In this document: piece by piece, positions 21,302 to 29,874 of the stretch
How the letters are laid out: each line of letters begins with the position of its first letter
How positions within the stretch are numbered: the stretch's first letter is position 1
NCBI GenBank assembly: GCA_016179865.1
Contig: JACPCJ010000068.1
Location: forward strand, 1-44,433
Reading direction: 5' to 3'
Source: Actinomycetota bacterium
GTDB taxonomy: Bacteria > Actinomycetota > Acidimicrobiia > IMCC26256 > JACPCJ01
DNA: 44,433 bases
Notes under the pieces: model-generated
What the model was told of the DNA's origin: nothing
Database searches by the model: none
What the model saw: only the letters and a program-made list of their open reading frames with translations
Program-made: the position numbers and the translations under genes

Positions 21302-22801
21302 GTGTTCGCCCAGTCGCTGCGTGACGCCGCCCGGCGCTTCGGGCCCCGGCCCCTCCTGATCGACGCCGCGGGCCAGCCGTGGACGTACTCCGATGTCGAC
21401 CGCCTCTCGGATGAGGTGGCGGCCGGGATGGCCGCCGTGGGGGTGCGCGAGCGCGAGGTGGTGGCCCTGACGCTGCCGTCGGTGCCCGAGTACGTGGTGG
21501 CCTACGCCGCCGCCGCCAAGGTCGGCGCCGCCACGGCGGGTGTGAACCCCCGCCTGTCGGACGCGGAACGCCACGCACTGCTGGATCTCGTAGATCCGGC
21601 CCTCGTGGTGAGCACGGCCGACCAGGTTGACGCTCTGCGCTCGCCGGGGACGACGCCGCCGCCGCTCGCGCCCGACCCCGACCGGCCGGTGGTGATCGTG
21701 TTCACCTCGGGGACCACCGGCACCCCGAAGGGGGCGGTGTTCGACGAGCGCCGGCTCGAGGCCATTTGCGCCATCGACGTCGGCCTCGGGGTGCACGAGG
21801 GCGGCGGGCCCATGCTGGCGTCCACCGAGTTCTGCCACATCGGCTTCGCCACCAAGCTGGCGTGGTACGTACGGGTCGGGGCGACGCAGGTGCTCATGGA
21901 GCGGTGGCGCGCCGACGACGCCCTCCGACTCGTGGCCGAACACCGGCTGGTGGCGCTGGGTGGGATCTCGGCCCAGTTCGCGCTCCTCCTGCGCTCACCC
22001 GCCTTCGACGAGGCCGACCTGTCTTCGCTGGAGCGGGTCACCCTCGGCGGCGGCCTCGCCTCACCCGCCCTGCGGGCCGAGATCATGGAGCGGTTCCGTT
22101 CCCAGTTGTCGGTGCGGTTTTCCTTGACCGAGTCGGGGGGGTGCGGCACGGGCACCGCCTACGACGCCCCCGAGGAGGAGGCGCTGTACACCGTCGGGCG
22201 CCCGCGGGGGCCGATCGAGGTGGCCATCCGCGACGGCGACGGTCGCGAGGTCGCAAGAGGCGACGCGGGAGAGGTGTGTCTGCGGACCCCGACGGCCATG
22301 GTGGGGTACCGGGGCGACGAGGCGGCGACCGCCGCCGCGTTTCACGCCGACGGGTTCCTGCGCACTGGAGACCTTGGGTTCCTCGACGGCGACGGCTGCC
22401 TTCGGCTCGTGGGGCGAGCGAAGGAGATGTACATCCGCGGGGGCTACAACGTCTATCCCGCCGAGGTCGAGGGGGTCCTCGCCCGCCATCCGGGCGTGGC
22501 CGACGTTGCGGTTGTTCCGCGAGCCGATGACGTCATGGGGGAAGTGGGCGTGGCGGTTGTCGTGCCCACCGACCCGACCCGTCCGCCGACCCTCGACGAC
22601 CTGCGCGCCTTCGGCGCCGACTCGCTCGCCTCCTACAAGCTCCCCGAGGATGTGCGCGTCGTGGACGCCCTTCCCCTCACCTCCATGCACAAGCTCGACC
22701 GCGCCAAGCTCCTGCGGAGCCTCCCCGTTCTTGACGGTGAATTTCGCCCTGGAGACGAAATCCACCGTCAAGAACCAGGGCCCGAGGACCGCAGCCGCTG
22801 A
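21302..22801 (+). CDS. fadD3: FadD3-like HIP-CoA synthetase
   Basis: An ATP-dependent acyl-CoA synthetase. By position and family it activates the steroid C/D-ring remnant HIP as its CoA thioester. The ATP loop TSGTTGTPKG is at 135-144, then GYRGDEAATAAAFHADGF, TGDLGFLDGDGCLRLVGR and the C-terminal lysine Lys464 (TSMHKLDRAK). The length of 499 is close to mycobacterial FadD3 (503). Gene order fadD3-fadE30-ipdF is identical to that in Mycobacterium. The last ~24 residues after LLRSLP are encoded by a 49-nt hairpin element, so the natural C-terminus seems to have been replaced. The GTG start directly follows the upstream stop, and the stop shares a base with the fadE30 ATG. Confidence 0.88.
   Translation: MFAQSLRDAARRFGPRPLLIDAAGQPWTYSDVDRLSDEVAAGMAAVGVREREVVALTLPSVPEYVVAYAAAAKVGAATAGVNPRLSDAERHALLDLVDPALVVSTADQVDALRSPGTTPPPLAPDPDRPVVIVFTSGTTGTPKGAVFDERRLEAICAIDVGLGVHEGGGPMLASTEFCHIGFATKLAWYVRVGATQVLMERWRADDALRLVAEHRLVALGGISAQFALLLRSPAFDEADLSSLERVTLGGGLASPALRAEIMERFRSQLSVRFSLTESGGCGTGTAYDAPEEEALYTVGRPRGPIEVAIRDGDGREVARGDAGEVCLRTPTAMVGYRGDEAATAAAFHADGFLRTGDLGFLDGDGCLRLVGRAKEMYIRGGYNVYPAEVEGVLARHPGVADVAVVPRADDVMGEVGVAVVVPTDPTRPPTLDDLRAFGADSLASYKLPEDVRVVDALPLTSMHKLDRAKLLRSLPVLDGEFRPGDEIHRQEPGPEDRSR
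22727..22775. repeat. 20-bp inverted repeat inside the 3' end of fadD3
   Basis: The arms (22727-22746 and 22756-22775) pair at 19 of 20 positions around the 9-nt loop CCCTGGAGA. It lies 24 nt before the fadD3 stop and is translated as LDGEFRPGDEIHRQE. It may attenuate transcription between fadD3 and fadE30, or be a small inserted palindrome. Confidence 0.8.
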
Positions 22802-23973
22802 TGGACCTCTCGTTTTCCGCCGCCGACGAAGACTTCCGGGCCGAAGTGCGCGACTACCTCGAGGGGCTGCTCGCGGCGGAGTACGCCGGGCTCCGAGGGC
22901 TCGGGGGCTCCGGCTCCGAGCACGAGGCGTTCGACGAGCGCCTCGAATGGGAGCGCCGGCTCGCCTCCGACGGGTGGACGTGCCTTGGCTGGCCTGAGGA
23001 GCACGGCGGCCGAGACCTGCCCCTCACCCAGCAGGTCATCTTCCACGAGGAGTACGCCCGCGCCGACGCCCCCGCCCGCGTCGGATTGATCGGCGAGGGC
23101 CTGCTCGGCCCCACGGTGATGGCATGGGGCACCGTCGAACAGCAGCAGCGCTTCTTGCCGCCCATCCGGCGCGCCGAGGAACTGTGGTGCCAGGGCTACT
23201 CCGAGCCCGACGCCGGGTCCGACCTCGCCAACGTGAAGACGAGGGCCGAGCTGAACGGCGATTCCTGGGTGATCCACGGCCAGAAGGTGTGGACGAGCCT
23301 CGCGGCCTGGGCCGACTGGTGCTTCGTTGTGTGCCGCACCGGCGGGCCCGAATCTCCGCGGCACAAGGGGATCTCATATCTCCTGGTGCCTATGAGACAG
23401 CGCGGTATCGAGATCCGGCCCATCGTCCAGATGACGGGCACCTCGGAGTTCAGCGAGGTGTTCTTCGACGGTGCCCGCACCGACGCCGCCAACATCGTCG
23501 GCGAAGTCAACGAAGGCTGGCGGGTCGCCATGGGCACCCTGGCCTTCGAGCGCGGGACCTTCACCTTCGGTCAGCAGATCGGCTTCGAGCGCGAGCTGCG
23601 TCAGCTGACCGACCTCGCCCGCCAGACCGGGGCGTCGTCGGACGCCGTGGTTCGCCAGCGGCTCGTCTCGGCGTGGGCGGGCCTGCGGGTCATGCGCTTC
23701 CACGGTCTGCGGGTCCTGTCGTCGCTCGCCGGCGGCGCCGAGCCCGGTCCCGAAGCCTCGATCACCAAACTGCTGTGGTCTGAGTGGCACCGGCGCCTTG
23801 GTGAGCTGGCGCTGGACGTCCAAGGTCCTGCGGGGGTCCTGGACGAAGCTCCGCTCCAGCGGGTCTTCCTCTTCTCCCGCGCCGACACCATTTACGCCGG
23901 GTCGTCGGAGATCCAGCGCAACCTGGTGGGAGAGCGCGCCCTGGGCCTTCCGCGCGAGCCTTCCCCGTCATGA
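22801..23973 (+). CDS. fadE30: FadE30-like acyl-CoA dehydrogenase (HIP-CoA)
   Basis: The 390-residue acyl-CoA dehydrogenase closely follows remembered M. tuberculosis FadE30: GLGGSGSEHEAFDERLEWER, LGWPEEHGGRDL, HEEYARADAP, LWCQGYSEPDAGSDLANVKT, VWTSLAAWADWCFV, RPIVQMTGTSEFSEVFFDGA, and FSRADTIYAGSSEIQRNLVG. FadE30 introduces the first double bond into the propionate side chain of HIP-CoA or its 5-OH form. The ATG shares one base with the fadD3 stop, and its own stop overlaps the ipdF ATG (ATGA), so all three are translationally coupled. No truncation is seen. Confidence 0.92.
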   Translation: MDLSFSAADEDFRAEVRDYLEGLLAAEYAGLRGLGGSGSEHEAFDERLEWERRLASDGWTCLGWPEEHGGRDLPLTQQVIFHEEYARADAPARVGLIGEGLLGPTVMAWGTVEQQQRFLPPIRRAEELWCQGYSEPDAGSDLANVKTRAELNGDSWVIHGQKVWTSLAAWADWCFVVCRTGGPESPRHKGISYLLVPMRQRGIEIRPIVQMTGTSEFSEVFFDGARTDAANIVGEVNEGWRVAMGTLAFERGTFTFGQQIGFERELRQLTDLARQTGASSDAVVRQRLVSAWAGLRVMRFHGLRVLSSLAGGAEPGPEASITKLLWSEWHRRLGELALDVQGPAGVLDEAPLQRVFLFSRADTIYAGSSEIQRNLVGERALGLPREPSPS

Positions 23974-24761
23974 GTGACGACGCGACCCTTCCGCCCCCGT
24001 ATCCCGACGCCCACGGGCTCCTCGACGGCAAGGTCGTCATCGTCACCGCCGCCGCCGGGGCCGGGATCGGCTTCGCCACCGCCAAGCGGGCGGCGGAGGA
24101 GGGCGCGACCGTCGTGATTTGCGACGTGCACGAGCGACGCCTCGGCGAGGCCGCCGACCAGATCGGACTCATCGCCGGCGAGCGACCCGTCGCCGTGCTC
24201 TGTGACGTCACGGTCGAGGACGACGTCCAGCGCCTCTTCGACGCCGCCATCGCCGAACACGGCCGGGTCGACGTGGCCGTGAACAACGCCGGCCTGGGGG
24301 GAACGGCCAACTTGGTCGACATGACCGACGACGAGTGGTCGAAGGTGCTCGACGTCACCCTCACCGGCGCCATGCGCTGCACGCGCGCCGCCCTCCGACA
24401 CATGTGCCCGCGCGGGGAGGGCGTGATCATCAACAACGCCAGCATCCTGGGCTGGCGGGCCCAGGCCGGCCAGGCGCACTACGCGGCAGCCAAGGCCGGC
24501 GTGATGGCGCTCACCCGGTGCGCGGCGATGGAGGCGGCGGCCTCCGGCGTGAGGGTGAATGCGGTCTCACCGAGCTTCGCCATGCATCCGTTCCTGGCCA
24601 AGGTCGTGGCCCAGGAGACCCTCGACGAGTTGCTCGCCCGTGAGGCCTTCGGCCGCCCGGCCGAGCCGTGGGAGGTCGCCAACGTCATCGTCTTCCTGGC
24701 CAGCGACTACTCCAGTTACATGACGGGCGAGGTGGTGTCGGTAAGCAGCCAGCACCCGTAG
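23970..24761 (+). CDS. ipdF: IpdF-like short-chain dehydrogenase
   Basis: The 263-residue SDR has an unusual nucleotide motif TAAAGAGIG (26-34) instead of TGxxxGxG, as in IpdF (Rv3559c). NNAG lies at 105-108 and the catalytic residues are Ser158, Tyr171 and Lys175 (INNASILGWRAQAGQAHYAA). FLASDYSSYMTGEVVSV is another IpdF trait. In mycobacteria IpdF oxidises the ring hydroxyl of the HIP-CoA intermediate. It is the last gene of the ACAD-fadD3-fadE30-ipdF operon; the next gene starts 63 nt later with its own candidate promoter. Confidence 0.9.
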   Translation: MSDDATLPPPYPDAHGLLDGKVVIVTAAAGAGIGFATAKRAAEEGATVVICDVHERRLGEAADQIGLIAGERPVAVLCDVTVEDDVQRLFDAAIAEHGRVDVAVNNAGLGGTANLVDMTDDEWSKVLDVTLTGAMRCTRAALRHMCPRGEGVIINNASILGWRAQAGQAHYAAAKAGVMALTRCAAMEAAASGVRVNAVSPSFAMHPFLAKVVAQETLDELLAREAFGRPAEPWEVANVIVFLASDYSSYMTGEVVSVSSQHP

Positions 24762-24812
24762 GCACGGGACGGGGGGGGACGGAAGTCCCTACGCCCCTGG
24801 TCCTCCGGTCCG

Positions 24813-24818
24813 TACGGT
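24813..24818 (+). promoter_or_regulatory. -10 hexamer TACGGT before the 2-oxoacid oxidoreductase gene
   Basis: TACGGT ends 6 nt before GTG 24825 and no Shine-Dalgarno is present, which fits leaderless expression. Confidence 0.4.
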
Positions 24819-24824
24819 GCGGTT

Positions 24825-27800
24825 GTGGAGGGTCGCGCAGCCAGCGCGTGCATCGACGGCAACGAGGCCGCCGCCCTCGTCGCCTACGCCCTCTCCGAGG
24901 TGATCGCCATCTACCCGATCACCCCAGCCTCACCCATGGGGGAACTTTCCGACGAGTGGGCGGCGGCCGGGAAGCCCAACTTCTTCGGCGACGTGCCCCA
25001 CATCATCGAGATGCAGAGCGAGGCCGGGGCCGCCGGGGCGCTCCACGGAGCCCTCCAGCGGGGAGCCCTCGCCACGACCTTCACCGCGTCGCAGGGCCTG
25101 CTCCTCATGCTGCCCAACATGTTCAAGATCGCCGGCGAGCTGACCCCGACCGTCATCCACGTCGCCGCTCGCACGGTCGCCACCCACGCCCTGTCGATCT
25201 TCGGCGACCACAGCGATGTCATGGCCGTCCGGAGCAGTGGCTTCGCCATGCTGGCGTCGTCGTCGGTGCAGGAAGCGCACGACCTCGCCCTGGTGGCCCA
25301 CGCCGCAAGCCTTGAGTCCCGGGTGCCGTTCCTCCACTTCTTCGACGGCTTCCGCACCTCGCACGAGGTGAACGAGATCGAGCTGCTCGACGCCGACGAC
25401 ATGGCCGCGCTCCTCGACGAGGAATGGATCGGTGCCCATCGTGCCCGCGCCCTGTCGCCGGATCACCCCTTCATCCGGGGCACGGCCCAGAACCCGGACG
25501 CCTTCTTCCAGGCTCGCGAGGCGATCAACCCCTTCTACGACGCCCTGCCCGCGGTCGCGCAGCGGGCGATGGACCGACTCGGGGCTCGCACCGGCCGGCA
25601 TTACCACCTGGTCGACTACGCGGGCGCTCCCGACGCCGACCGGGTCATCGTTCTCATGGGATCCGGAGCGGGTGCCGGGGCCGAGACGGTCGAGGCCCTC
25701 TGCGAGGCCGGGGAGCGCGTGGGTCTCCTCACGGTGCACCTCTTCCGGCCCTTCCCCACCGAGGCGTTCCTCGCCGCGCTGCCGGAGACGGCGACCCGAA
25801 TCGCCGTCCTCGACCGCACCAAGGAACCCGGGGCGGCCGGCGAACCGCTCTACGAGGAGGTCGTGACGGCCTTCGCCGAGGCCGCGCAAACGGGGCGGCC
25901 GCTCCCGACTTTGATCGGGGGGCGCTACGGCCTCTCGTCCAAGCAGTTCAGCCCGGCGATGGTGAAGGGGGTCTTCGACGAGCTGGCGCAGGACCAGCCC
26001 CGGCGGCGGATCACGGTGGGGATCGTCGACGACGTCGGCGGCACCAGCATCAAGCCCGATCTGAACTTCCGGGTGAACGGGCATGCCGTCGAGGCGGTCA
26101 TGTACGGACTCGGCAGTGATGGCACGGTCAGCGCGGCCAAGACGGCCGCCAAGGTCGTCGGTGAGCACACGCCGCTCTTCGCCCAGGGCTACTTCGCCTA
26201 CGACTCTCGCAAGGCGGGGCAACTCACGGCGTCCCACCTGCGGTTCTCTGATCAGCCCATTCGCTCGACCTACCTCATCGAAGAGGCCGACGTGGTGGCG
26301 TGCCACCAGTTCGGATTCCTGTACCAGCGCGACATCCTGAAGCGTGTCCGGGCGGGGGGCACCGTCTTGCTGAACAGTCCGTACCCGCCCGACGCGGTGT
26401 GGGATCGGCTGCCAGCCGAGGTGCAGGCGCGCCTCATCGACGGCGGGCTGAAGTTGTACGTGGTTGACGCCCACCGCATCGCCCGCGAGGTCGGTCTGCC
26501 CGGGCGCATTAACTGGGTGATGCTCGGGGCGTTCTTCGGCGTTGCCGATGTCATGCCCACCGATCGGGCGGCGGGCGAACTCGAAGATGCGATCCGCGAG
26601 CAGTACGCCCGCCTTGGCCCCGAGGTCGTCGACCGGAATCTGGCGGCGCTCCACCGCGGCGTCGAGGAGGTGACGCCGGTGGCGGTGCATGAAGCCGTCA
26701 CCGGTTCTTCCCGTCGGCCCGCGGTTCCCAGCGACGCGCCCGACTTCGTGCAGGCCGTGACGGGACGTCTCATCGCCGGTGAGGGTGACCTGCTTCCGGT
26801 CTCCGCGTTTCCCGTCGACGGCACGTTCCCGAGCGGCACGGCCCAGTATGAGAAGCGGGGCATCGCCCAAGAGATCCCGGTGTGGGATCCCGACCTGTGC
26901 ATCGACTGCGGGAAGTGCGCCATCGTCTGCCCGCACGCGGCGATGCGGCTGAAGGCGTACGTCGCCCCTGGGCCTCCAGGAGCACCCGAAGGTTTTCCGA
27001 GCCGGGAGTTTCGGTCTCGGGAGCTGCCCGGACACCGCCTCGTGGTGCAGGTGGCACCCGACGACTGCACGGGGTGCGGCATCTGCGTCGACGTCTGCCC
27101 GGCGGAGAGCAAGGAGACGCCCGGCCACAAGTCGCTCGACATGTTGCCCGCCCGTGAGCACCGCAATCGGGAGCGTGCAAACTTCGAATACTTCCTTGCC
27201 ATCCCCGAGTTGGACCGCTCACTCGTGGCCCACGACGCCACCAAGACCTCGCAGTTGCTCCAGCCGCTCTTCGAGTTCTCGGGGGCGTGTGCCGGCTGTG
27301 GTGAAACTCCCTACCTCAAGCTGCTGACGCAACTGAGCGGCGACCGATTGTTGATCGCCAACGCCACCGGCTGCTCTTCGATCTTCGGCGGGAACCTCCC
27401 GACCACGCCGTGGAGCACGAACGTCGAGGGCCGGGGGCCCGCGTGGTCCAACTCGCTGTTCGAAGACAACGCCGAGTTCGGCCTCGGGATGCGGCTCGCC
27501 CTCGACCAGCAGATCGAAGCCGTCCACCGCCTGCTTGCCCATCTCACCCCCGAGCTGGGCCCGGAGCTCGTCGACGCCATCGTGGGTGCCGACCAGAGTT
27601 CTGAAGCCGGGGTCGAGGCCCAGCGGGGGCGGGTGGCCGAGCTCGTGACCCGGCTCGACGAGATGGACACGGGGGACGCCCGGCGATTGGCGGTTCTCTC
27701 GGAGGCGCTCGTTCGCAAGACCGTGTGGATCGTGGGCGGCGACGGCTGGGCCTACGACATCGGTTTCGGCGGCGTCGACCACGTCCTCGCCACCGGGCGC

Positions 27801-28424
27801 GACGTCAACCTCCTCGTGCTCGACACCGAGGTGTATTCCAACACCGGGGGTCAGGCATCCAAGGCCACCCCGCGCGGCGCGGTGGCGCGTTTTGCCCAGG
27901 CCGGCAAGCGAACACCGAAGAAGGACCTCGGCCTCCTGGCGACGGCGTACGGCAACGTCTACGTCGCCCAGGTGGCCATCGGTGCCAACGACCGTCAGAC
28001 GGTGAAGGCGCTCGTCGAGGCCGAGGCGTGGCCCGGACCCTCGCTCGTCATTGCATATTCCACGTGCATCCCGGCACACGGCATCGAGGCCGCGACCTCG
28101 ATGACCCATCAGAAGGACGCCGTCCACAGCGGGTACTGGCCGCTGTACCGCTACCACCCCGGCGCCACCGAGCACGAGCACCCGTTCAGCCTCGACTCCC
28201 ACGACCCCACCGTCCCCGTCCGGGAGTTCGCCCTCGGCGAGGTGCGCTTCGCCGCCCTGCACCGTTCTGACCCCGAGAAGTCGGAGCACTTGCTGGCGCT
28301 TGCCCAGGCCGACGTCGAAGAGCGGTGGCGCCTCTACCGTCAGCTCGCGGGCCTCGAACGCACTGTTCCTTCGGGGGACGGCAACGCTCAGGCCACCTCG
28401 CCCGGGCGGCCCCGTCGGCGCTGA
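24825..28424 (+). CDS. nifJ: Pyruvate:ferredoxin (flavodoxin) oxidoreductase, NifJ type
   Basis: A single-chain 1199-residue PFOR that decarboxylates a 2-oxoacid to acyl-CoA and CO2 and reduces ferredoxin. Domains in order are I (AYPI-type start YPITPASPMGE), II, the gamma-like domain III (GIVDDVGGTSIKPDLNF), and a ferredoxin-like domain with two 4Fe-4S sites (Cys692/695/698/702 and Cys748/751/754/758). The thiamine-diphosphate domain follows (GACAGCGETPYLKLL, GDGWAYDIGFGGVDHVLATG, TEVYSNTGGQASKATP). All cluster ligands appear present. GTG at 24825 is supported by the TACGGT hexamer 6 nt upstream. Substrate could be pyruvate or another 2-oxoacid. Such enzymes are often oxygen-sensitive, which is unexpected beside an oxygen-dependent steroid pathway. 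Confidence 0.93.
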   Translation: MEGRAASACIDGNEAAALVAYALSEVIAIYPITPASPMGELSDEWAAAGKPNFFGDVPHIIEMQSEAGAAGALHGALQRGALATTFTASQGLLLMLPNMFKIAGELTPTVIHVAARTVATHALSIFGDHSDVMAVRSSGFAMLASSSVQEAHDLALVAHAASLESRVPFLHFFDGFRTSHEVNEIELLDADDMAALLDEEWIGAHRARALSPDHPFIRGTAQNPDAFFQAREAINPFYDALPAVAQRAMDRLGARTGRHYHLVDYAGAPDADRVIVLMGSGAGAGAETVEALCEAGERVGLLTVHLFRPFPTEAFLAALPETATRIAVLDRTKEPGAAGEPLYEEVVTAFAEAAQTGRPLPTLIGGRYGLSSKQFSPAMVKGVFDELAQDQPRRRITVGIVDDVGGTSIKPDLNFRVNGHAVEAVMYGLGSDGTVSAAKTAAKVVGEHTPLFAQGYFAYDSRKAGQLTASHLRFSDQPIRSTYLIEEADVVACHQFGFLYQRDILKRVRAGGTVLLNSPYPPDAVWDRLPAEVQARLIDGGLKLYVVDAHRIAREVGLPGRINWVMLGAFFGVADVMPTDRAAGELEDAIREQYARLGPEVVDRNLAALHRGVEEVTPVAVHEAVTGSSRRPAVPSDAPDFVQAVTGRLIAGEGDLLPVSAFPVDGTFPSGTAQYEKRGIAQEIPVWDPDLCIDCGKCAIVCPHAAMRLKAYVAPGPPGAPEGFPSREFRSRELPGHRLVVQVAPDDCTGCGICVDVCPAESKETPGHKSLDMLPAREHRNRERANFEYFLAIPELDRSLVAHDATKTSQLLQPLFEFSGACAGCGETPYLKLLTQLSGDRLLIANATGCSSIFGGNLPTTPWSTNVEGRGPAWSNSLFEDNAEFGLGMRLALDQQIEAVHRLLAHLTPELGPELVDAIVGADQSSEAGVEAQRGRVAELVTRLDEMDTGDARRLAVLSEALVRKTVWIVGGDGWAYDIGFGGVDHVLATGRDVNLLVLDTEVYSNTGGQASKATPRGAVARFAQAGKRTPKKDLGLLATAYGNVYVAQVAIGANDRQTVKALVEAEAWPGPSLVIAYSTCIPAHGIEAATSMTHQKDAVHSGYWPLYRYHPGATEHEHPFSLDSHDPTVPVREFALGEVRFAALHRSDPEKSEHLLALAQADVEERWRLYRQLAGLERTVPSGDGNAQATSPGRPRRR

Positions 28425-28882
28425 GGGCGGGCCCGACGCCTCCGGGCGGCGATCACGGCGTCCCACAGGGCTCGCATCTGGCCCTCGACCGACGCCGGGA
28501 AGGCGAGGGCGACGCAGTTATCGGGGAGCTCGGCCTCGGCCGGCCCGCCTGCGGGGTTGCCAGTACGCGGCACCTCGACCACCACCGGGGTTTCCGGGAA
28601 GCGCTGGCGGAGGGAGCGGAGGATCGACCGGGTGCGCTCGTCGGTGGTGCCGAGGCCGAAGAGCACGACGTCGGCGGCGTCCACAAGGCCGCACTCACCG
28701 GAAGCCACCAGCGGGCACTCGGACTCCGAGTCGGGCCCGGTGCACAGCGCCACCTCGAAGCCGGCGTTCAGAAAGGCCGAGAAGTCGGCGTCTCGGAGGG
28801 CGCCGTGTGGATCTTCGACGAGGACGCGCGGCCGGTCGCCGTGATGGCCAGATCTCCAGTGCGGGCTGGTCCGCTGGAGCAT
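28388..28882 (-). CDS. Conserved-looking hypothetical protein
   Basis: The 164-residue product has alternating strands and helices: PRVLVEDPHGALRDADFSAF, FEVALCTGPDSESECPL, DAADVVLFGLGTTDERTRSI, and PETPVVVEVPRTGN. The layout suggests a receiver-like or Rossmann-like alpha/beta fold, but no phosphoacceptor or cofactor motif is certain. A basic tail (RARPQRRRGRPG) is antisense to the last 37 nt of the nifJ-type gene, with which it converges. ATG at 28882 is preceded by GGGAG. A GATAGG hexamer about 23 nt upstream could be its -10. Function not recognised. Confidence 0.6.
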   Translation of the reverse strand: MLQRTSPHWRSGHHGDRPRVLVEDPHGALRDADFSAFLNAGFEVALCTGPDSESECPLVASGECGLVDAADVVLFGLGTTDERTRSILRSLRQRFPETPVVVEVPRTGNPAGGPAEAELPDNCVALAFPASVEGQMRALWDAVIAARRRRARPQRRRGRPGEVA

Positions 28883-28972
28883 GGACGCTCCCTCGCCGTC
28901 TCCCCCTATCGGAGCGCTCGGCCTACTCCCCTCGGTAGGGGCATTCGTCCCATGAGTCGGGTCCGGAGCGAG

Positions 28973-29734
28973 TTACCCGAGGCTGGCGACGCCTCCGTCG
29001 ACCCGGATGCGGGCACCCGTGATGTAGGAACCGGCGTCGGAGACGAGGAAGCGCACCACCCCGGCGACGTCGTCGGGTGTGCAGACCCGCGCCAGCGGCA
29101 TGACGCCGTCGAGGGTGCGGATGTCCTCGATGCCGGCCGCCCCCTTGACGAGGCGGCGCCCCATCTCGGTGTCGACCAGGCCGGGCGCCACGATGTTGAC
29201 CCTGATGCCGTTCGCCACTTCTTCCTTGGCCAGAGTGAGGGCGAGGGCCTCTTCGGCGGCCTTGGCCATGTTGTAGGGAGCCCCACGGGCGGCGAGCTGG
29301 TCGGTGGCCACCGACGAGATGAAGACGACGTCTCCGCGCGGGCGCTCGCGCATCGAGGGGATGACCGCCTGGCACATCCAGAAGGACCCCATGGCGTGGA
29401 TCCGGAGGACCCGTTCGAACTCATCGGGGTCGGTGCTCTTCACCGACTGCCCCCGGCTGGCGATCCCGGCGTTGTTGACGAGGATGTCGACGGCGCCGAA
29501 GTCGGCGACGACCGCATCCGTCATGGCGGCGCACTCGTCGCGGGAGTCAACCGACGCCTGGTAGGTGCGCGCGGTGCCCCCGGCGGTCTCGATCTCCTTG
29601 ACGGTCTGTTCGGCGGCCTCGGCGTCGCGCCGGTAGTTGACGGCCACGGTGGCTCCGTCGGCGGCGAGGCCGAGTGAGATGGCCTGCCCGATGCCGCGCC
29701 CTCCGCCGGTTACCAGTGCAACCCTTCCGCTCAT
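28973..29734 (-). CDS. SDR family oxidoreductase (FabG-like)
   Basis: The 253-residue classical SDR has TGGGRGIG at 9-16, NNAG at 87-90, and the catalytic Ser141, Tyr154 and Lys158 (SVATDQLAARGAPYNMAK). The C-terminal SYITGARIRVDGG is typical. An Asn-Tyr-Arg-Arg after the second strand suggests NADP preference. It is probably a 3-ketoacyl or alcohol dehydrogenase; its link to the steroid cluster rests on location only. The start codon directly abuts the structured repeat copy B, and no Shine-Dalgarno is visible. Confidence 0.9.
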   Translation of the reverse strand: MSGRVALVTGGGRGIGQAISLGLAADGATVAVNYRRDAEAAEQTVKEIETAGGTARTYQASVDSRDECAAMTDAVVADFGAVDILVNNAGIASRGQSVKSTDPDEFERVLRIHAMGSFWMCQAVIPSMRERPRGDVVFISSVATDQLAARGAPYNMAKAAEEALALTLAKEEVANGIRVNIVAPGLVDTEMGRRLVKGAAGIEDIRTLDGVMPLARVCTPDDVAGVVRFLVSDAGSYITGARIRVDGGVASLG

Positions 29735-29826
29735 CGGGTCGCCGCCTCCGGCGGCTGCCCCGCCGAGCGGGGCGCCTGCTTCCTGGTTCGCTCGCTGTGC
29801 TCGCTCACACGGCCGCTCGGGCCCTG
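29731..29826 (-). repeat. Structured start-codon-abutting repeat, copy B
   Basis: Positions 29731-29808 match copy A (4784-4861) at 67 of 78. Two hairpins: GCCGCC/GGCGGC (perfect) and GCCCCGC/GCGGGGC with a CGA loop. The adjoining 29811-29826 is the exact reverse complement of the 16 bp that begin the palindromic insert in the thiolase gene (39079-39094). The rest of the gap to the next gene (29827-29874) shows nothing recognisable. Confidence 0.8.
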
Positions 29827-29874
29827 GTCTCCCTCTCGGCGCATGGGCGCACTCTATGGCTCGCCCGGTACGCG

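Noticed and set aside
24930-27161. Long minus-strand open frame opposite the nifJ-type gene
   Set aside because: Antisense shadow; His/Gly/Arg-rich composition and no motifs, while the plus strand is a complete PFOR.
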